From Micromonospora sp. CCTCC AA 2012012 (GTDB lineage Bacteria; Actinomycetota; Actinomycetes; Mycobacteriales; Micromonosporaceae): a DNA stretch of 64,000 nt. Both the position numbers and the translations under genes were made by a program. Of the stretch, positions 27,455 to 35,656 are shown one piece after another. The notes below the pieces were generated by a model. It was not told where the DNA came from. It did no database searches and worked only from the letters and a program-made list of their open reading frames with translations. The stretch lies in contig NZ_CP159342.1 in the NCBI RefSeq assembly GCF_040499845.1, positions 5,642,001 to 5,706,000 on the forward strand, read 5' to 3'. Each line of letters starts with the position of its first letter. The stretch's first letter is position 1.

Positions 27455-28909
27455 TCACTCCGCCGACGCGCGGGCGGCAGCCTGGAGGGCCGCACGGACG
27501 TCGGTGACCTCGATCACCCGCATGTTCCCGGGGCCCGCGCCGCTGCTCTCGGGGCCGCACCCGGGCGGCACCAGGGCCAGCCGGAAGCCGAGCCGGGCCG
27601 CCTCGGCCAGCCGGCGCGGGACCGCGCCGACCCGACGCACCTCGCCGGTGAGACCGACCTCGCCGATCGCCACCAGGTGCGGGGCGATCGCCAGGTTGAG
27701 GCCGCCGGAGGCCACCGCGAGCGCGACCGCGAGGTCGGCCGCGGGCTCCACCACCCGGATCCCGCCCACCGTGGCCGCGAAGACCTCCCGGTCGTGCAGG
27801 GTGAGCTTCTCGGTGCGCCGCTGGAGCACCGCCAGCACCATCGCCAACCGGGCGCCGTCGAGGCCGGAGACCGTCCGCCGGGGAGAGCCGGCCACGGTCG
27901 CGCCGATCAGCGCCTGCACCTCGGTGACCAGGGCGCGCCGCCCCTCCATCGCCACCGTGACGCAGGTGCCGGGCACCGGCTCGGAGTAGCGGGTGAGGAA
28001 GAGGCCCGACGGGTCGGCCAGGCTGCTGATGCCACCCTCGTGCATCTCGAAGCAGCCGACCTCGTCGGCCGCGCCGAACCGGTTCTTCACGCCCCGGACC
28101 ATCCGCAGCGACGAGTGCTTGTCGCCCTCGAAGTGCAGCACCACGTCGACCAGGTGCTCCAGCACCCGGGGGCCGGCCACCTGACCGTCCTTGGTGACGT
28201 GGCCGACCAGCACGGTGGCGATGCCGCGCTCCTTGGCGACCGCGACCAGCGCCGCGGTGACCGCCCGGACCTGGGTCACCCCGCCCGGCACCCCCTCGGT
28301 GCCGGTGGTGGAGATGGTCTGCACCGAGTCGAGCACCAGCAGGCCCGGCTTGACCGCGTCGAGGTGCCCGAGGACCGCCGACAGGTCGCTCTCGGCGGCC
28401 AGGTAGAGCTGGTCGTGCAGGGTGCCCATCCGCTCGGCGCGCAGCCGCACCTGACTGACCGACTCCTCGCCGCTGACCACCAGGGAGGGGCTGCCCGCAC
28501 CGACCGCCCACTGCTGGGCCACGTCGAGCAGCAGGGTGGACTTGCCCACCCCGGGCTCACCGGCGAGCAGCACCACCGCGCCCGGCACCAGCCCGCCGCC
28601 GAGCACCCGGTCGAGCTCGCTGACCCCGGTCGGCCGGGCCCGGGCCGGGGCGGCGCTGATGGTCGCGATCGGCCGGGCCGGCTCGGCGGGCATCCGCGAA
28701 CTGACCACCCGACCGGAGACCAGCGGCCCTGTCACCGTGCACTCGACCACCGAGCCCCACTCGCCGCACTCCGGGCACCGCCCCACCCACTTGGGCGGCT
28801 GGTGGCCGCAGGCGTCGCACTCGTAGGCCGGGCGTGGCTCGCGGGCGGCGGCCCGGCCGCGGCCGGTGCCCGTACCGGCGCGGGCGGGGGTCGATCGGGA
28901 GGTGGTCAC
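27455..28909 (-). CDS. radA: DNA repair protein RadA
   Basis: RecA-like ATPase that helps process recombination intermediates. N-terminal zinc finger CDACGHQPPKWVGRCPEC, Walker A GEPGVGKSTLLL, Walker B LLVLDSVQT, the RadA-specific KNRFG motif, and a C-terminal Lon-protease-like domain (GGLNLAIAPHLVAIGEVGLTGE). 484 residues from GTG 28909. The ribosome-binding site is weak. A hairpin just upstream separates it from the lipoprotein gene, so radA probably has its own promoter and may be cotranscribed with disA. Confidence 0.96.
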   Translation of the reverse strand: MTTSRSTPARAGTGTGRGRAAAREPRPAYECDACGHQPPKWVGRCPECGEWGSVVECTVTGPLVSGRVVSSRMPAEPARPIATISAAPARARPTGVSELDRVLGGGLVPGAVVLLAGEPGVGKSTLLLDVAQQWAVGAGSPSLVVSGEESVSQVRLRAERMGTLHDQLYLAAESDLSAVLGHLDAVKPGLLVLDSVQTISTTGTEGVPGGVTQVRAVTAALVAVAKERGIATVLVGHVTKDGQVAGPRVLEHLVDVVLHFEGDKHSSLRMVRGVKNRFGAADEVGCFEMHEGGISSLADPSGLFLTRYSEPVPGTCVTVAMEGRRALVTEVQALIGATVAGSPRRTVSGLDGARLAMVLAVLQRRTEKLTLHDREVFAATVGGIRVVEPAADLAVALAVASGGLNLAIAPHLVAIGEVGLTGEVRRVGAVPRRLAEAARLGFRLALVPPGCGPESSGAGPGNMRVIEVTDVRAALQAAARASAE

Positions 28910-28957
28910 CCCAGGACGCTAACCGCCCGGTACGACCAAAACCCAGCGGAAACGAGA

Positions 28958-28993
28958 ACACCGTCGGCGTGGCGGTCACCACGCCGACGGTGT
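28958..28993 (-). terminator. Terminator of the lipoprotein gene (minus strand)
   Basis: Perfect 15-pair stem (28958-28972 with 28979-28993) and a six-base loop, 26 bases after the lipoprotein stop. On the minus strand it is followed by a moderately T-rich stretch. Confidence 0.75.
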
Positions 28994-29018
28994 CGTCGAC
29001 TCTCGTACGTCCGCGGGG

Positions 29019-29798
29019 TCAGCCGCCGTGGCCGCCCTCGCCCTCGCCCGCGCCACCCTCCCGGGTGACGATCGGCGAGGCGGGCGCGCCCGGCGTCAGC
29101 GGGACGCCGACCGGGGCGCCGGTGCGGATGGTCCGGCCGTTGCCGAAGTCGAAGGTCAGGTCGACCCGCTGCCCGGAGAGCAGCTTCTCCTTCAGGCCTA
29201 CGAGCTGGAGGTACTGCCCGCCGCCGGTGGCGAGGAGCTGCACGTAGCCGAGGGCCGGGATCTCCAGCCGGGCCGGCTGCCCGGCCGGGGCCGACTCGCT
29301 CGGCGACGCGGACGGGCTGGCCGAGGCCGACCCACCGGCGGAGGGGCTGGCCGAGGCGGACTCGCTGGCGCCGAGCGACTGGCTCGGCGAGGCGCTGGGG
29401 TCGGTCGCGGTCGGCGACGCGGAGGCGGGCTCGGTCGGCGAGCCGCTGGCGCTCGGCTGCGAGCCGGCGGCCGGCGAGCCGGCGAGGACGATCTGCTGCG
29501 CGCTGTCGGTGGTGACCGTCACGGTGACCGGTTCCCGGCTGTCGTTGTAGATCACGACGTTCAGCCCGGCGTTGCCGCCGGCCTGGTAGCCCTCGGCGCC
29601 CGGGTACTGGACGTAGAGGCCACGCACCTTGAAGTTGTTGTCCGGAGTCTGGACGTTGACGCCCTGGACCGACGGGATCTTGTTGGCGGTCTCGGCCACC
29701 TGGCCGGCACCGCACCCGGACAGCAGCAGGCTCGCCGCCGTGGCCGTACCGGCCAGCAGCAGGGCCGCCCGTCCGGAACCCCTGATCGAGCGCGTCAC
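29019..29798 (-). CDS. Lipoprotein with Ser/Ala/Pro-rich insert (possible PCu(A)C/DUF461 relative)
   Basis: A 259-residue predicted lipoprotein; the signal peptide ends LLLSGC with lipidated Cys29. GTG 29798 is preferred because GAGGAGGA lies about six bases upstream; an earlier GTG at 29816 would place this site inside the gene. Two beta-rich parts (about residues 30-105 and 175-240) are separated by a long Ser/Ala/Pro/Thr insert. The overall pattern resembles actinobacterial DUF461-type lipoproteins near radA, a copper-chaperone-like family, but the Met/His copper ligands are not evident here. Function uncertain. Confidence 0.8.
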   Translation of the reverse strand: MTRSIRGSGRAALLLAGTATAASLLLSGCGAGQVAETANKIPSVQGVNVQTPDNNFKVRGLYVQYPGAEGYQAGGNAGLNVVIYNDSREPVTVTVTTDSAQQIVLAGSPAAGSQPSASGSPTEPASASPTATDPSASPSQSLGASESASASPSAGGSASASPSASPSESAPAGQPARLEIPALGYVQLLATGGGQYLQLVGLKEKLLSGQRVDLTFDFGNGRTIRTGAPVGVPLTPGAPASPIVTREGGAGEGEGGHGG

Positions 29799-29934
29799 GT
29801 CGGTCCTCCTCGTCACGTTCCACCCGGCCGTACGCCGGGCACGGTGGCCATACCCGCGCAGACCGCGCTCCAGGGTAGTTGGGGCTGATCGAGGGCCGCA
29901 CGCCGACCCGGCAATGCCACCTCCCCGGGGGTGC

Positions 29935-30774
29935 TCAGACCACCCGACCGCTCGCCACCAGCAGCACCACGTCGATGAGGGCCACCACCAGCACCGACCG
30001 GAAGGCGGCCACCGGGCGCCCGCCGGTGCGGGCCGCCGCGCGGCCCGCGTACCAGCCGAGGAGCGGGACCAGCACGGCCGCGGCGACCGCCGACAGCCCG
30101 GCCCACGACGGCGGCCCGGGCGGCCCGACGACCAGGGTGACGGTCGCCGCGAGCAGCAGCGCGGCGGCGGCCACCCGGCTGCCGGCCGGCCCGAGCCGGT
30201 GCGGCAGCCCCCGGACCCCGGTCCGGGCGTCGTCGGCCAGGTCGGGCAGGACGTTCGCGAAGTGCGCGCCCGCGCCGAGGCAGGCCGCCGCGACCACCAG
30301 CCAGACCGGTGGGACCGGCGCGCCGGGCAGCGCCAGCACCACGAAGGCCGGCAACGACCCGAAGGAGATCGCGTACGGCAGCACGGAGACCGGGGTCGAC
30401 TTCAGCGGCCGGTTGTAGAGCAGCGCGGAGACCAGCCCCACGGTGACGCAGAGCGCCGCCGCGACGCCCAGGGTCAGCCCCACCAGCGGAGTGACCAGCG
30501 CCGCCGCGACGGCGGCCACCCCGAGCGTCCGCCGCCGGAGCGCGCCGGTCGCCACCGGCTTGTCGGTACGCCCCACCGCGACGTCCCGGTCCGCGTCGAT
30601 CAGGTCGTTGCTCCACCCGACGGCGAGCTGGCTGGCCAGCACGGTCAGTGCCACGGCGGCGACGCCCCCGGGGCGGTGGCCCACTCCCCACGCCAGCAGC
30701 CCGGCCACTGTGGTGACCGCGGCGGCGGGCTCCGGATGGCTCGCCCTGACCAGCCCTAACACCGTCGACGACAT
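29935..30774 (-). CDS. UbiA-family prenyltransferase
   Basis: Integral membrane aromatic prenyltransferase with about eight hydrophobic segments, 279 residues. The first Asp-rich motif is NDLIDADRD (residues 56-64) and the second region is NVLPDLADDARTG; both bind the Mg-prenyl diphosphate. ATG 30774 is used because the homologous part starts there; the very long frame reaching to 33063 is a high-GC artefact. It is divergent from the methyltransferase gene (45-base gap) and next to a type III PKS. It therefore probably prenylates a phenolic or quinone product, though menaquinone-type chemistry is an alternative. Confidence 0.9.
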   Translation of the reverse strand: MSSTVLGLVRASHPEPAAAVTTVAGLLAWGVGHRPGGVAAVALTVLASQLAVGWSNDLIDADRDVAVGRTDKPVATGALRRRTLGVAAVAAALVTPLVGLTLGVAAALCVTVGLVSALLYNRPLKSTPVSVLPYAISFGSLPAFVVLALPGAPVPPVWLVVAAACLGAGAHFANVLPDLADDARTGVRGLPHRLGPAGSRVAAAALLLAATVTLVVGPPGPPSWAGLSAVAAAVLVPLLGWYAGRAAARTGGRPVAAFRSVLVVALIDVVLLVASGRVV

Positions 30775-30819
30775 AAGGGAAGTCTGGCCGTTGTCAGGGA
30801 GCCGTGTCACGCTCGGTCC

Positions 30820-31581
30820 ATGCCAGACGCGCCCCCGGTGTCCACCCCGCCCCGGGTGCTGCCTCCCAACGACCCCCGCCAGTACGACGACCTCGCCGAC
30901 GAGTGGTGGCGGCCGGACGGGGCGTTCGCGATGCTGCACTGGCTGGCCCGGGCCCGTGCCGCCCTGGTGCCGCCGGCCACCCGACCGGGCGCGCTCCTGG
31001 TGGACCTGGGCTGCGGTGCCGGCCTGCTCGCCCCGCACCTGGCCGGCAAGGGCTACCGGCACGTCGGGGTGGACCTCACCCGGTCCGCCCTGCGGCAGGC
31101 CGCCGAGCACGGGGTGACCGTGGTCAACGGCGACGCGACCGCGGTCCCGCTCGCCGACGGCTGCGCTGACGTGGTCTCCGCCGGTGAGCTGCTGGAACAC
31201 GTGCCGGACTGGCGGCGGGCGGTCGCCGAGGCGTGCCGGCTGCTCCGCCCCGGCGGCCTGCTGGTGCTGGACACCCTCAACGACACGCTGCTGGCCCGGC
31301 TGGTGGCGGTGGAGATCGGTGAGCGGCTCCCGGCCGTGCCGCGCGGCATCCACGACCCACGGTTGTTCGTGGACGCTCGCGCCCTGGTCGCCGAGTGCGC
31401 CCGGCACGGCGTCGACCTGCGGGTACGGGGGGTCCGTCCGGAGCTGCGGGGCACGGCGGGCTGGCTGTTCCGACGGATGCGGGGCCGGTCCGCCGACCGT
31501 CTGGGCGGGACCGGGCCGCGGATCGTGCCGACCCGGTCGACCGCGGTGCTCTATCAGGGCCGCGGGGTCCGGGGCGGGTAG
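30820..31581 (+). CDS. SAM-dependent methyltransferase (UbiG-like)
   Basis: Class I methyltransferase, 253 residues. SAM motif VDLGCGAGLLAPHL (61-74), acidic end of the second strand VGVDLT, motif NGDATAVPLADGCADVV and GELLEHVPDW, close to UbiG/UbiE-type C- or O-methyltransferases acting on quinones and phenols. No Shine-Dalgarno is obvious; CACGCT lies six bases before ATG 30820. Position between a prenyltransferase and a type III PKS suggests methylation of the polyketide-derived ring. Confidence 0.88.
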   Translation: MPDAPPVSTPPRVLPPNDPRQYDDLADEWWRPDGAFAMLHWLARARAALVPPATRPGALLVDLGCGAGLLAPHLAGKGYRHVGVDLTRSALRQAAEHGVTVVNGDATAVPLADGCADVVSAGELLEHVPDWRRAVAEACRLLRPGGLLVLDTLNDTLLARLVAVEIGERLPAVPRGIHDPRLFVDARALVAECARHGVDLRVRGVRPELRGTAGWLFRRMRGRSADRLGGTGPRIVPTRSTAVLYQGRGVRGG

Positions 31582-31623
31582 CCGGGGCCACCCGGGGTAA
31601 AGGGACGCCGAGAAGGGGGCTAG

Positions 31624-32790
31624 ATGACTGTGCACGCGCTGGAGGCGGCCCGCCGGTTGGCGCCGCGACTGGCCGCCCGCGCGGCGGAGCACGACCGGGA
31701 GGGCTCCTTCCCGGTCGACGACTTCGCCGATCTGCGGGAGGCCGGGCTCTTCGGGCTGATGGTGCCCCGGGAGCTGGGTGGCCTCGGTGCCACCTTCGCC
31801 GAGTACGCCGCCGTCGCCACCGAGCTGGCCCGGGGCAACGGTGCGACGGCGCTGGTGTTCAACATGCACGCCTCGGTCACCGGGGCGCTCGGCGCGGTCA
31901 CCGAGGAGCTGGCCGAGGCGCTGGGCGTACCGGAGGAGGCGTTGGCGGCGCGGGACCGGCTGCTCCGCGCGGCGGCCGAGGGCTCCTGGTACGCCGTCGC
32001 GATGAGCGAGCGCGGCGCGGGTGCCCGCCTGTCCCAGCTCACCACGGTCTACGAACCGGTCGACGGGGGCTGGCACCTCAAGGGCAGCAAGACCTTCTGC
32101 TCCGGCGCGGGGCACCCCGACGGCTACCTGGTGGCCGCCCGCAGCGCGACCGACCCGTCGGTGGTCTCCCAGTTCCTGGTCCCGGCCGGTGAGGGGCTCA
32201 CCGTCGAGCCCACCTGGGACTCCCTGGGCATGCGGGCCACCAGCTCGCACGACCTGCACCTGGACGTCACCGTGCCGACCGACCGGCTGCTCGGCGGCGT
32301 GGAGGGGCTGGCCCTGGTGGTCGCCCAGCTCATGCCGCACTGGTTGGTGGCCAGCTACGCCGCGGTCTACGTGGGGGTGGCCCGGGCCGCGATCGACGCG
32401 GCGGCCGAGCACCTGAACGCCCGGAACCTCGCCGGCCTGCCGGCGGTACGCGCCCGGCTGGGTCGCGCGGACGCGGCGGTGGCGGCGGCCGGGCTGGTGG
32501 TGGCCGAGGCGGCGCGCCGGGTGGACGAGGCCCCCGGTGACGCGGAGACCAACCGGTGGGTGTGGCGGGCGAAGCTGCTCGCCGGCACCACGGCCGCCGA
32601 GGTGGCGGCGTCCATGCTGGAGGCGGCCGGCACCTCGGCGACCCGCCGCGGACATCCGCTGGAGCGGCTCTACCGGGACGCCCGCTGCGGCTCGCTGCAC
32701 CCGGCGACGTCGGACGTCTGCGCGGACTGGTTGGGCATCGCCGCGCTGGGCGGCGACCCGGACCGCGACGCATCGACGCCTCGTTGGTGA
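31624..32790 (+). CDS. Acyl-CoA dehydrogenase-like flavoprotein
   Basis: A 388-residue protein with the three-part acyl-CoA dehydrogenase fold: N-terminal helices (FADLREAGLFGLMVPRELGG), middle beta-domain (YAVAMSERGAG, KGSKTFCSGAG) and C-terminal helices (residues 225-385). The C-terminal end (LYRDARCGSLHPATSDVCADW) resembles the group that includes flavin-dependent monooxygenases. It might oxidise the acyl starter or hydroxylate the phenolic ring. It lies between the methyltransferase and the type III PKS on the same strand. The stop codon starts a repeat element (32788-32836). Confidence 0.85.
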   Translation: MTVHALEAARRLAPRLAARAAEHDREGSFPVDDFADLREAGLFGLMVPRELGGLGATFAEYAAVATELARGNGATALVFNMHASVTGALGAVTEELAEALGVPEEALAARDRLLRAAAEGSWYAVAMSERGAGARLSQLTTVYEPVDGGWHLKGSKTFCSGAGHPDGYLVAARSATDPSVVSQFLVPAGEGLTVEPTWDSLGMRATSSHDLHLDVTVPTDRLLGGVEGLALVVAQLMPHWLVASYAAVYVGVARAAIDAAAEHLNARNLAGLPAVRARLGRADAAVAAAGLVVAEAARRVDEAPGDAETNRWVWRAKLLAGTTAAEVAASMLEAAGTSATRRGHPLERLYRDARCGSLHPATSDVCADWLGIAALGGDPDRDASTPRW

Positions 32791-32860
32791 GTGCGAGGAG
32801 TGAGCCGGGGTTGCGAGCCCCGCAGTCACGAACGAACGCTGGCCCGCGAGTGCGAGGAGT
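32788..32860 (+). repeat. Stop-codon-linked intergenic repeat (long copy plus partial copy)
   Basis: From 32788 to 32836 the sequence runs TGAGTGCGAGGAGTGAGCC ... GTCACGAACGAA, starting at the stop codon of the flavoprotein gene. The ends match 11883-11910. A partial second copy (GCGAGTGCGAGGAGT) is at 32846-32860. The middle contains a short inverted repeat (CGGGG...CCCCG). Confidence 0.55.
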
Positions 32861-32896
32861 GGGCAGGCAGGCAGCAGGCGACGAGAGGTGGGGATC

Positions 32897-33946
32897 ATGG
32901 CCGTGCCGGTGATCGCGGGTCTGGGTGCGGCGCAGCCGCCGGGCGCCACGCAGGACGAACTCTGGGAGAACTTCTTTTCCAAGCACTTCTCCGGCACCAC
33001 CCGCGCGCTGGCCGAGCGGATCTTCGCCAACTCGGGGGTGTCCCGTCGGCAGGCGGCGGTCAACCCGCTGCTGGAGGACGTCTCGGACTGGCCGACCGAG
33101 CGGCGGATGCGCCGCTACCAGGTGGAGGCGTTGCCGCTGGGCAAGGAGGCGGTGGGCCGGGCGTTGACCGCCGCCGGGCTGGACGCGGGCGACGTCGGGC
33201 TCTTCGTGGTCTGCTCCTGCACCGGGTACGCGACCCCCGGGCTGGACATCCTGCTCGCCCGGGATCTCGGCATGGCGCCGGACGCCCAACGGATGTTCGT
33301 CGGCCACATGGGTTGCTACGCGGCCCTGCCGGGGCTGGGCGCGGTCAGTGACTTCGTCACCGCGCGGGGCCGCCCGGCGCTGCTGCTCTGCGCGGAGCTG
33401 ACCAGCCTGCACATCCAGCCGGCCGGTGCCCGGGTGGACACCCAGCAGATCGTCTCCCACGCGCTCTTCTCGGACGCCGCGGTCGCCGCCGTGGTCGTGC
33501 CCGGCGGCCCGGGGTACGCGTTGCGCGAGGTCGCCTCGGTCACCGACACCTCGACGGCGGACCACATGACGTGGGACGTCACCGACACCGGTTTCCGGAT
33601 GGGGCTGTCGCCGAAGGTTCCGCAGGTGCTCTCCCGTCACGTGACGGGGCTGGTGGACGACCTGCTGGCCCGGCACGGGCGGACCCGGTCCGACGTGGAC
33701 GGCTGGGCGGTGCACCCGGGCGGGCCGCGCATCCTCAACGTGGTCGAACGCGAGCTGGCCCTGCCGGAGGAGGCGTTGGCGGCGTCCCGGGCCGTGCTGG
33801 ACGAGCACGGGAACTGTTCGTCGCCGACGGTGCTGTTGATCCTGGACCGGCTGCGGCGGGCGCCGACACCGCCGGAGCGGATCGTGATGCTGGCCTTCGG
33901 CCCGGGCCTGACCCTGTACGCGGCCCTGCTGGAGCGCACCGACTGA
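32897..33946 (+). CDS. Type III polyketide synthase
   Basis: Chalcone/stilbene-synthase-family homodimeric enzyme of 349 residues that extends an acyl-CoA starter with malonyl-CoA and cyclises it. The catalytic triad is intact: Cys140 (GHMGCYAALPGL), His273 (WAVHPGGPRIL) and Asn306 (EHGNCSSPTV). ATG 32897 follows a GAGAGGTGGGG site. Neighbouring prenyltransferase, methyltransferase and flavoprotein genes form a small biosynthetic locus. The starter unit cannot be read from sequence; long-chain acyl (alkylresorcinol) chemistry is plausible because actinobacterial relatives with such neighbours do this. Confidence 0.93.
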   Translation: MAVPVIAGLGAAQPPGATQDELWENFFSKHFSGTTRALAERIFANSGVSRRQAAVNPLLEDVSDWPTERRMRRYQVEALPLGKEAVGRALTAAGLDAGDVGLFVVCSCTGYATPGLDILLARDLGMAPDAQRMFVGHMGCYAALPGLGAVSDFVTARGRPALLLCAELTSLHIQPAGARVDTQQIVSHALFSDAAVAAVVVPGGPGYALREVASVTDTSTADHMTWDVTDTGFRMGLSPKVPQVLSRHVTGLVDDLLARHGRTRSDVDGWAVHPGGPRILNVVERELALPEEALAASRAVLDEHGNCSSPTVLLILDRLRRAPTPPERIVMLAFGPGLTLYAALLERTD

Positions 33947-33997
33947 GCGCCCGACTCACGGCCGGTGCCGGCGGCGACCCGCGGTTACGCTGGCCGT

Positions 33998-34558
33998 ATG
34001 GGCGCGGAGGCCACGGAGCGGGTACGCGGGGCGTTGCTGGCCGGGTCGGCCCTGGCCGTGCTCGTCGGGGGCGGTTGGTGGTGGCGGGAGTCCGCCCCGG
34101 CCACCGGTCCGCTCGTGGCGCGGGTCGCCCCGACGCCGACGGCCGGGTCGCCGCTCGACCGGCTGCTGGTGTCCGTCGACCCGGAGGACGGGGGTGTCCT
34201 GCCCGGTCCTCGGGAGACGCTGGTGCTGCAGGAGGAGCCGAGTGCCCCGGCCCGGGCGGAGGTCGCGTACCCGGTCTGGGCCGAGCGGTCCCACCTGGAC
34301 GGGGCCGGACCGCCGCTGGTGCGGCAGACGGCCGCAGCGGCCGACGAGGACTACCTGCTCCTGGTGGGCTGCACCGGGCCGGGGAAGCTGACTGTCACCT
34401 TCTCGGGCACGGGTGACGGTGGATCGGGGCTGCCGGTCGACTGCACGGGCGCGTCGGCCACGGTGACCGTGACCGCGTCGGGCGGGCCGTTGCAGGTGCG
34501 CTTCGTCGCCACCGGCGGCGGGGTGGACCTCGACGCACGGCTCTCCGCGCTGTCCTGA
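33998..34558 (+). CDS. Hypothetical exported or membrane-anchored protein, 186 aa
   Basis: One hydrophobic N-terminal segment (about residues 11-28, ALLAGSALAVLVGGGWWW) acts as signal anchor; the rest is an extracellular beta-rich domain with two cysteines (GCTGPG, DCTGAS). No known domain is recognised. ATG 33998 lacks a Shine-Dalgarno but has TACGCT six bases upstream, consistent with a leaderless transcript. It ends 17 bases before the convergent thioredoxin-like gene. Function unknown. Confidence 0.65.
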   Translation: MGAEATERVRGALLAGSALAVLVGGGWWWRESAPATGPLVARVAPTPTAGSPLDRLLVSVDPEDGGVLPGPRETLVLQEEPSAPARAEVAYPVWAERSHLDGAGPPLVRQTAAAADEDYLLLVGCTGPGKLTVTFSGTGDGGSGLPVDCTGASATVTVTASGGPLQVRFVATGGGVDLDARLSALS

Positions 34559-34575
34559 GCGGTCGGTCGAGCCGG

Positions 34576-35298
34576 TCAGCCGGTGAGGCGGGCCAGGTCG
34601 GCCCGGTAGTCCTCGACGGTGCCGAGTTCGGGCACGACCCGGACCAGTTCGCTCTCCCGGTCGACCAGCAGGGCGGTGGCCGTGCCGGGGCGGGCGGGCA
34701 GGTGCAGGAAGGCGCGGAGGCCGCCGGCGGGGTCGGCGAGGGCGCGTACCCCCGGGGCGGGGGTGGGGTCGATGTCCCGGCCGTCGGTCACGGTGACCAC
34801 GGTGACCCCGGCGGGCGCGGCGGCGGCCGCCTCGGCGACCCGCTCGCCGCAGGTGCAGGCGTCCACCAGGACGATCACCGCCGGCAGCAGGCTGCGCAGG
34901 GGGACGGGCGAGTCGTCGGCGTCGACCAGGTCCAACGCCGGCAGCGGCTGGTCGGTGAGCAGGGTCGCCGTCGGGTACGGGACCACGGTGGGGCTGCCGG
35001 AGGAGCGGGGAGCCCGCGGCCAGGTGACCGCCATCAGCCCGGCCAGCGTGGTGAGCACGGAGATGACCAGGATCAGCACCGGCAGGGCGAGCGGGGGTCG
35101 TCCGTCGGGTCGGGGGGCGAGGCCGAGCCGGCGACGCCAGCGGCGGGCGTTGGCCTGTCGCCGTAGCTCGCGGCGGAGCTGCCGGGCCTCCTCGGCGAGT
35201 GCGGCGGCATCGTCCGGTACGACCACCCGACCCCACTCCGGTGGCAGGTCGGGCAGTCCGTCGGAGGGCCCGTGGCCTTCTGCGTCAGGCATGCCCAT
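34576..35298 (-). CDS. Membrane-anchored thioredoxin-fold-like protein
   Basis: A 240-residue protein. The cytoplasmic N-terminus is helical (DDAAALAEEARQLRRELRR), followed by one membrane segment (about residues 70-93) and an extracellular domain with a thioredoxin-like pattern (LPALDLVDADDSPVPLRSLL, then VIVLVDACTCGERVAEAA). The CTC pair sits where CxxC proteins have their redox site, so it may be redox-active or metal-binding, but a canonical CxxC is missing. Start ATG 35298 or ATG 35292. Function unknown. Confidence 0.7.
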   Translation of the reverse strand: MGMPDAEGHGPSDGLPDLPPEWGRVVVPDDAAALAEEARQLRRELRRQANARRWRRRLGLAPRPDGRPPLALPVLILVISVLTTLAGLMAVTWPRAPRSSGSPTVVPYPTATLLTDQPLPALDLVDADDSPVPLRSLLPAVIVLVDACTCGERVAEAAAAAPAGVTVVTVTDGRDIDPTPAPGVRALADPAGGLRAFLHLPARPGTATALLVDRESELVRVVPELGTVEDYRADLARLTG

Positions 35299-35441
35299 CG
35301 GACCCCCAGGAACCGTCTCGGTGAGCGGACAAGCGTCCCCCTCCAGCGTCCCGCACCGGTCCGCGTACCGCTACACCTGGGCGCACCCGGGATTGACGGG
35401 ATATCATGGGGGTGCGCATGCCCTGGATTGCGACGTTCAAA

Positions 35442-35475
35442 GATGTCGACGCTCCGAAGATATCGACGCTCCGAT
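35442..35475. repeat. Tandem direct repeat upstream of carD
   Basis: Two adjacent 17-base copies, GATGTCGACGCTCCGAA and GATATCGACGCTCCGAT, differ at two positions. They lie in the 358-base gene-free stretch before carD, which is less GC-rich than the average of the window. They could be binding sites for a regulator. Confidence 0.6.
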
Positions 35476-35528
35476 CACCCGTACCGGGTTGTCATCCGTT
35501 GCTCACGGAGCGTGTTCAAACCATCGGT

Positions 35529-35557
35529 TTGACCGCCTGTCAAGCTGAAGAAATACC
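35529..35557 (+). promoter_or_regulatory. Candidate upstream carD promoter
   Basis: TTGACC (35529-35534), 17-base spacer, AATACC (35552-35557). The -35 is good and the -10 weak. Confidence 0.35.
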
Positions 35558-35600
35558 TCTCACAGGGCCCCTGAGCTGCGCCAACGGTCAGGACAGCGGT

Positions 35601-35629
35601 GAGACATCGGTGCCTGAGCGTGTTACCCT
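35601..35629 (+). promoter_or_regulatory. Candidate proximal carD promoter
   Basis: GAGACA (35601-35606), 17-base spacer, TACCCT (35624-35629). Transcription would start about 20 bases before carD ATG 35657, leaving room for the GAAAGGGG ribosome-binding site. Confidence 0.5.
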
Positions 35630-35656
35630 AGACACAGCGAAAGGGGTTTCGAACCT

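Noticed and set aside
29935..33063. 1042-residue version of the UbiA gene
   Set aside because: The extension lies antisense to three genes of the PKS locus; homology starts at ATG 30774.
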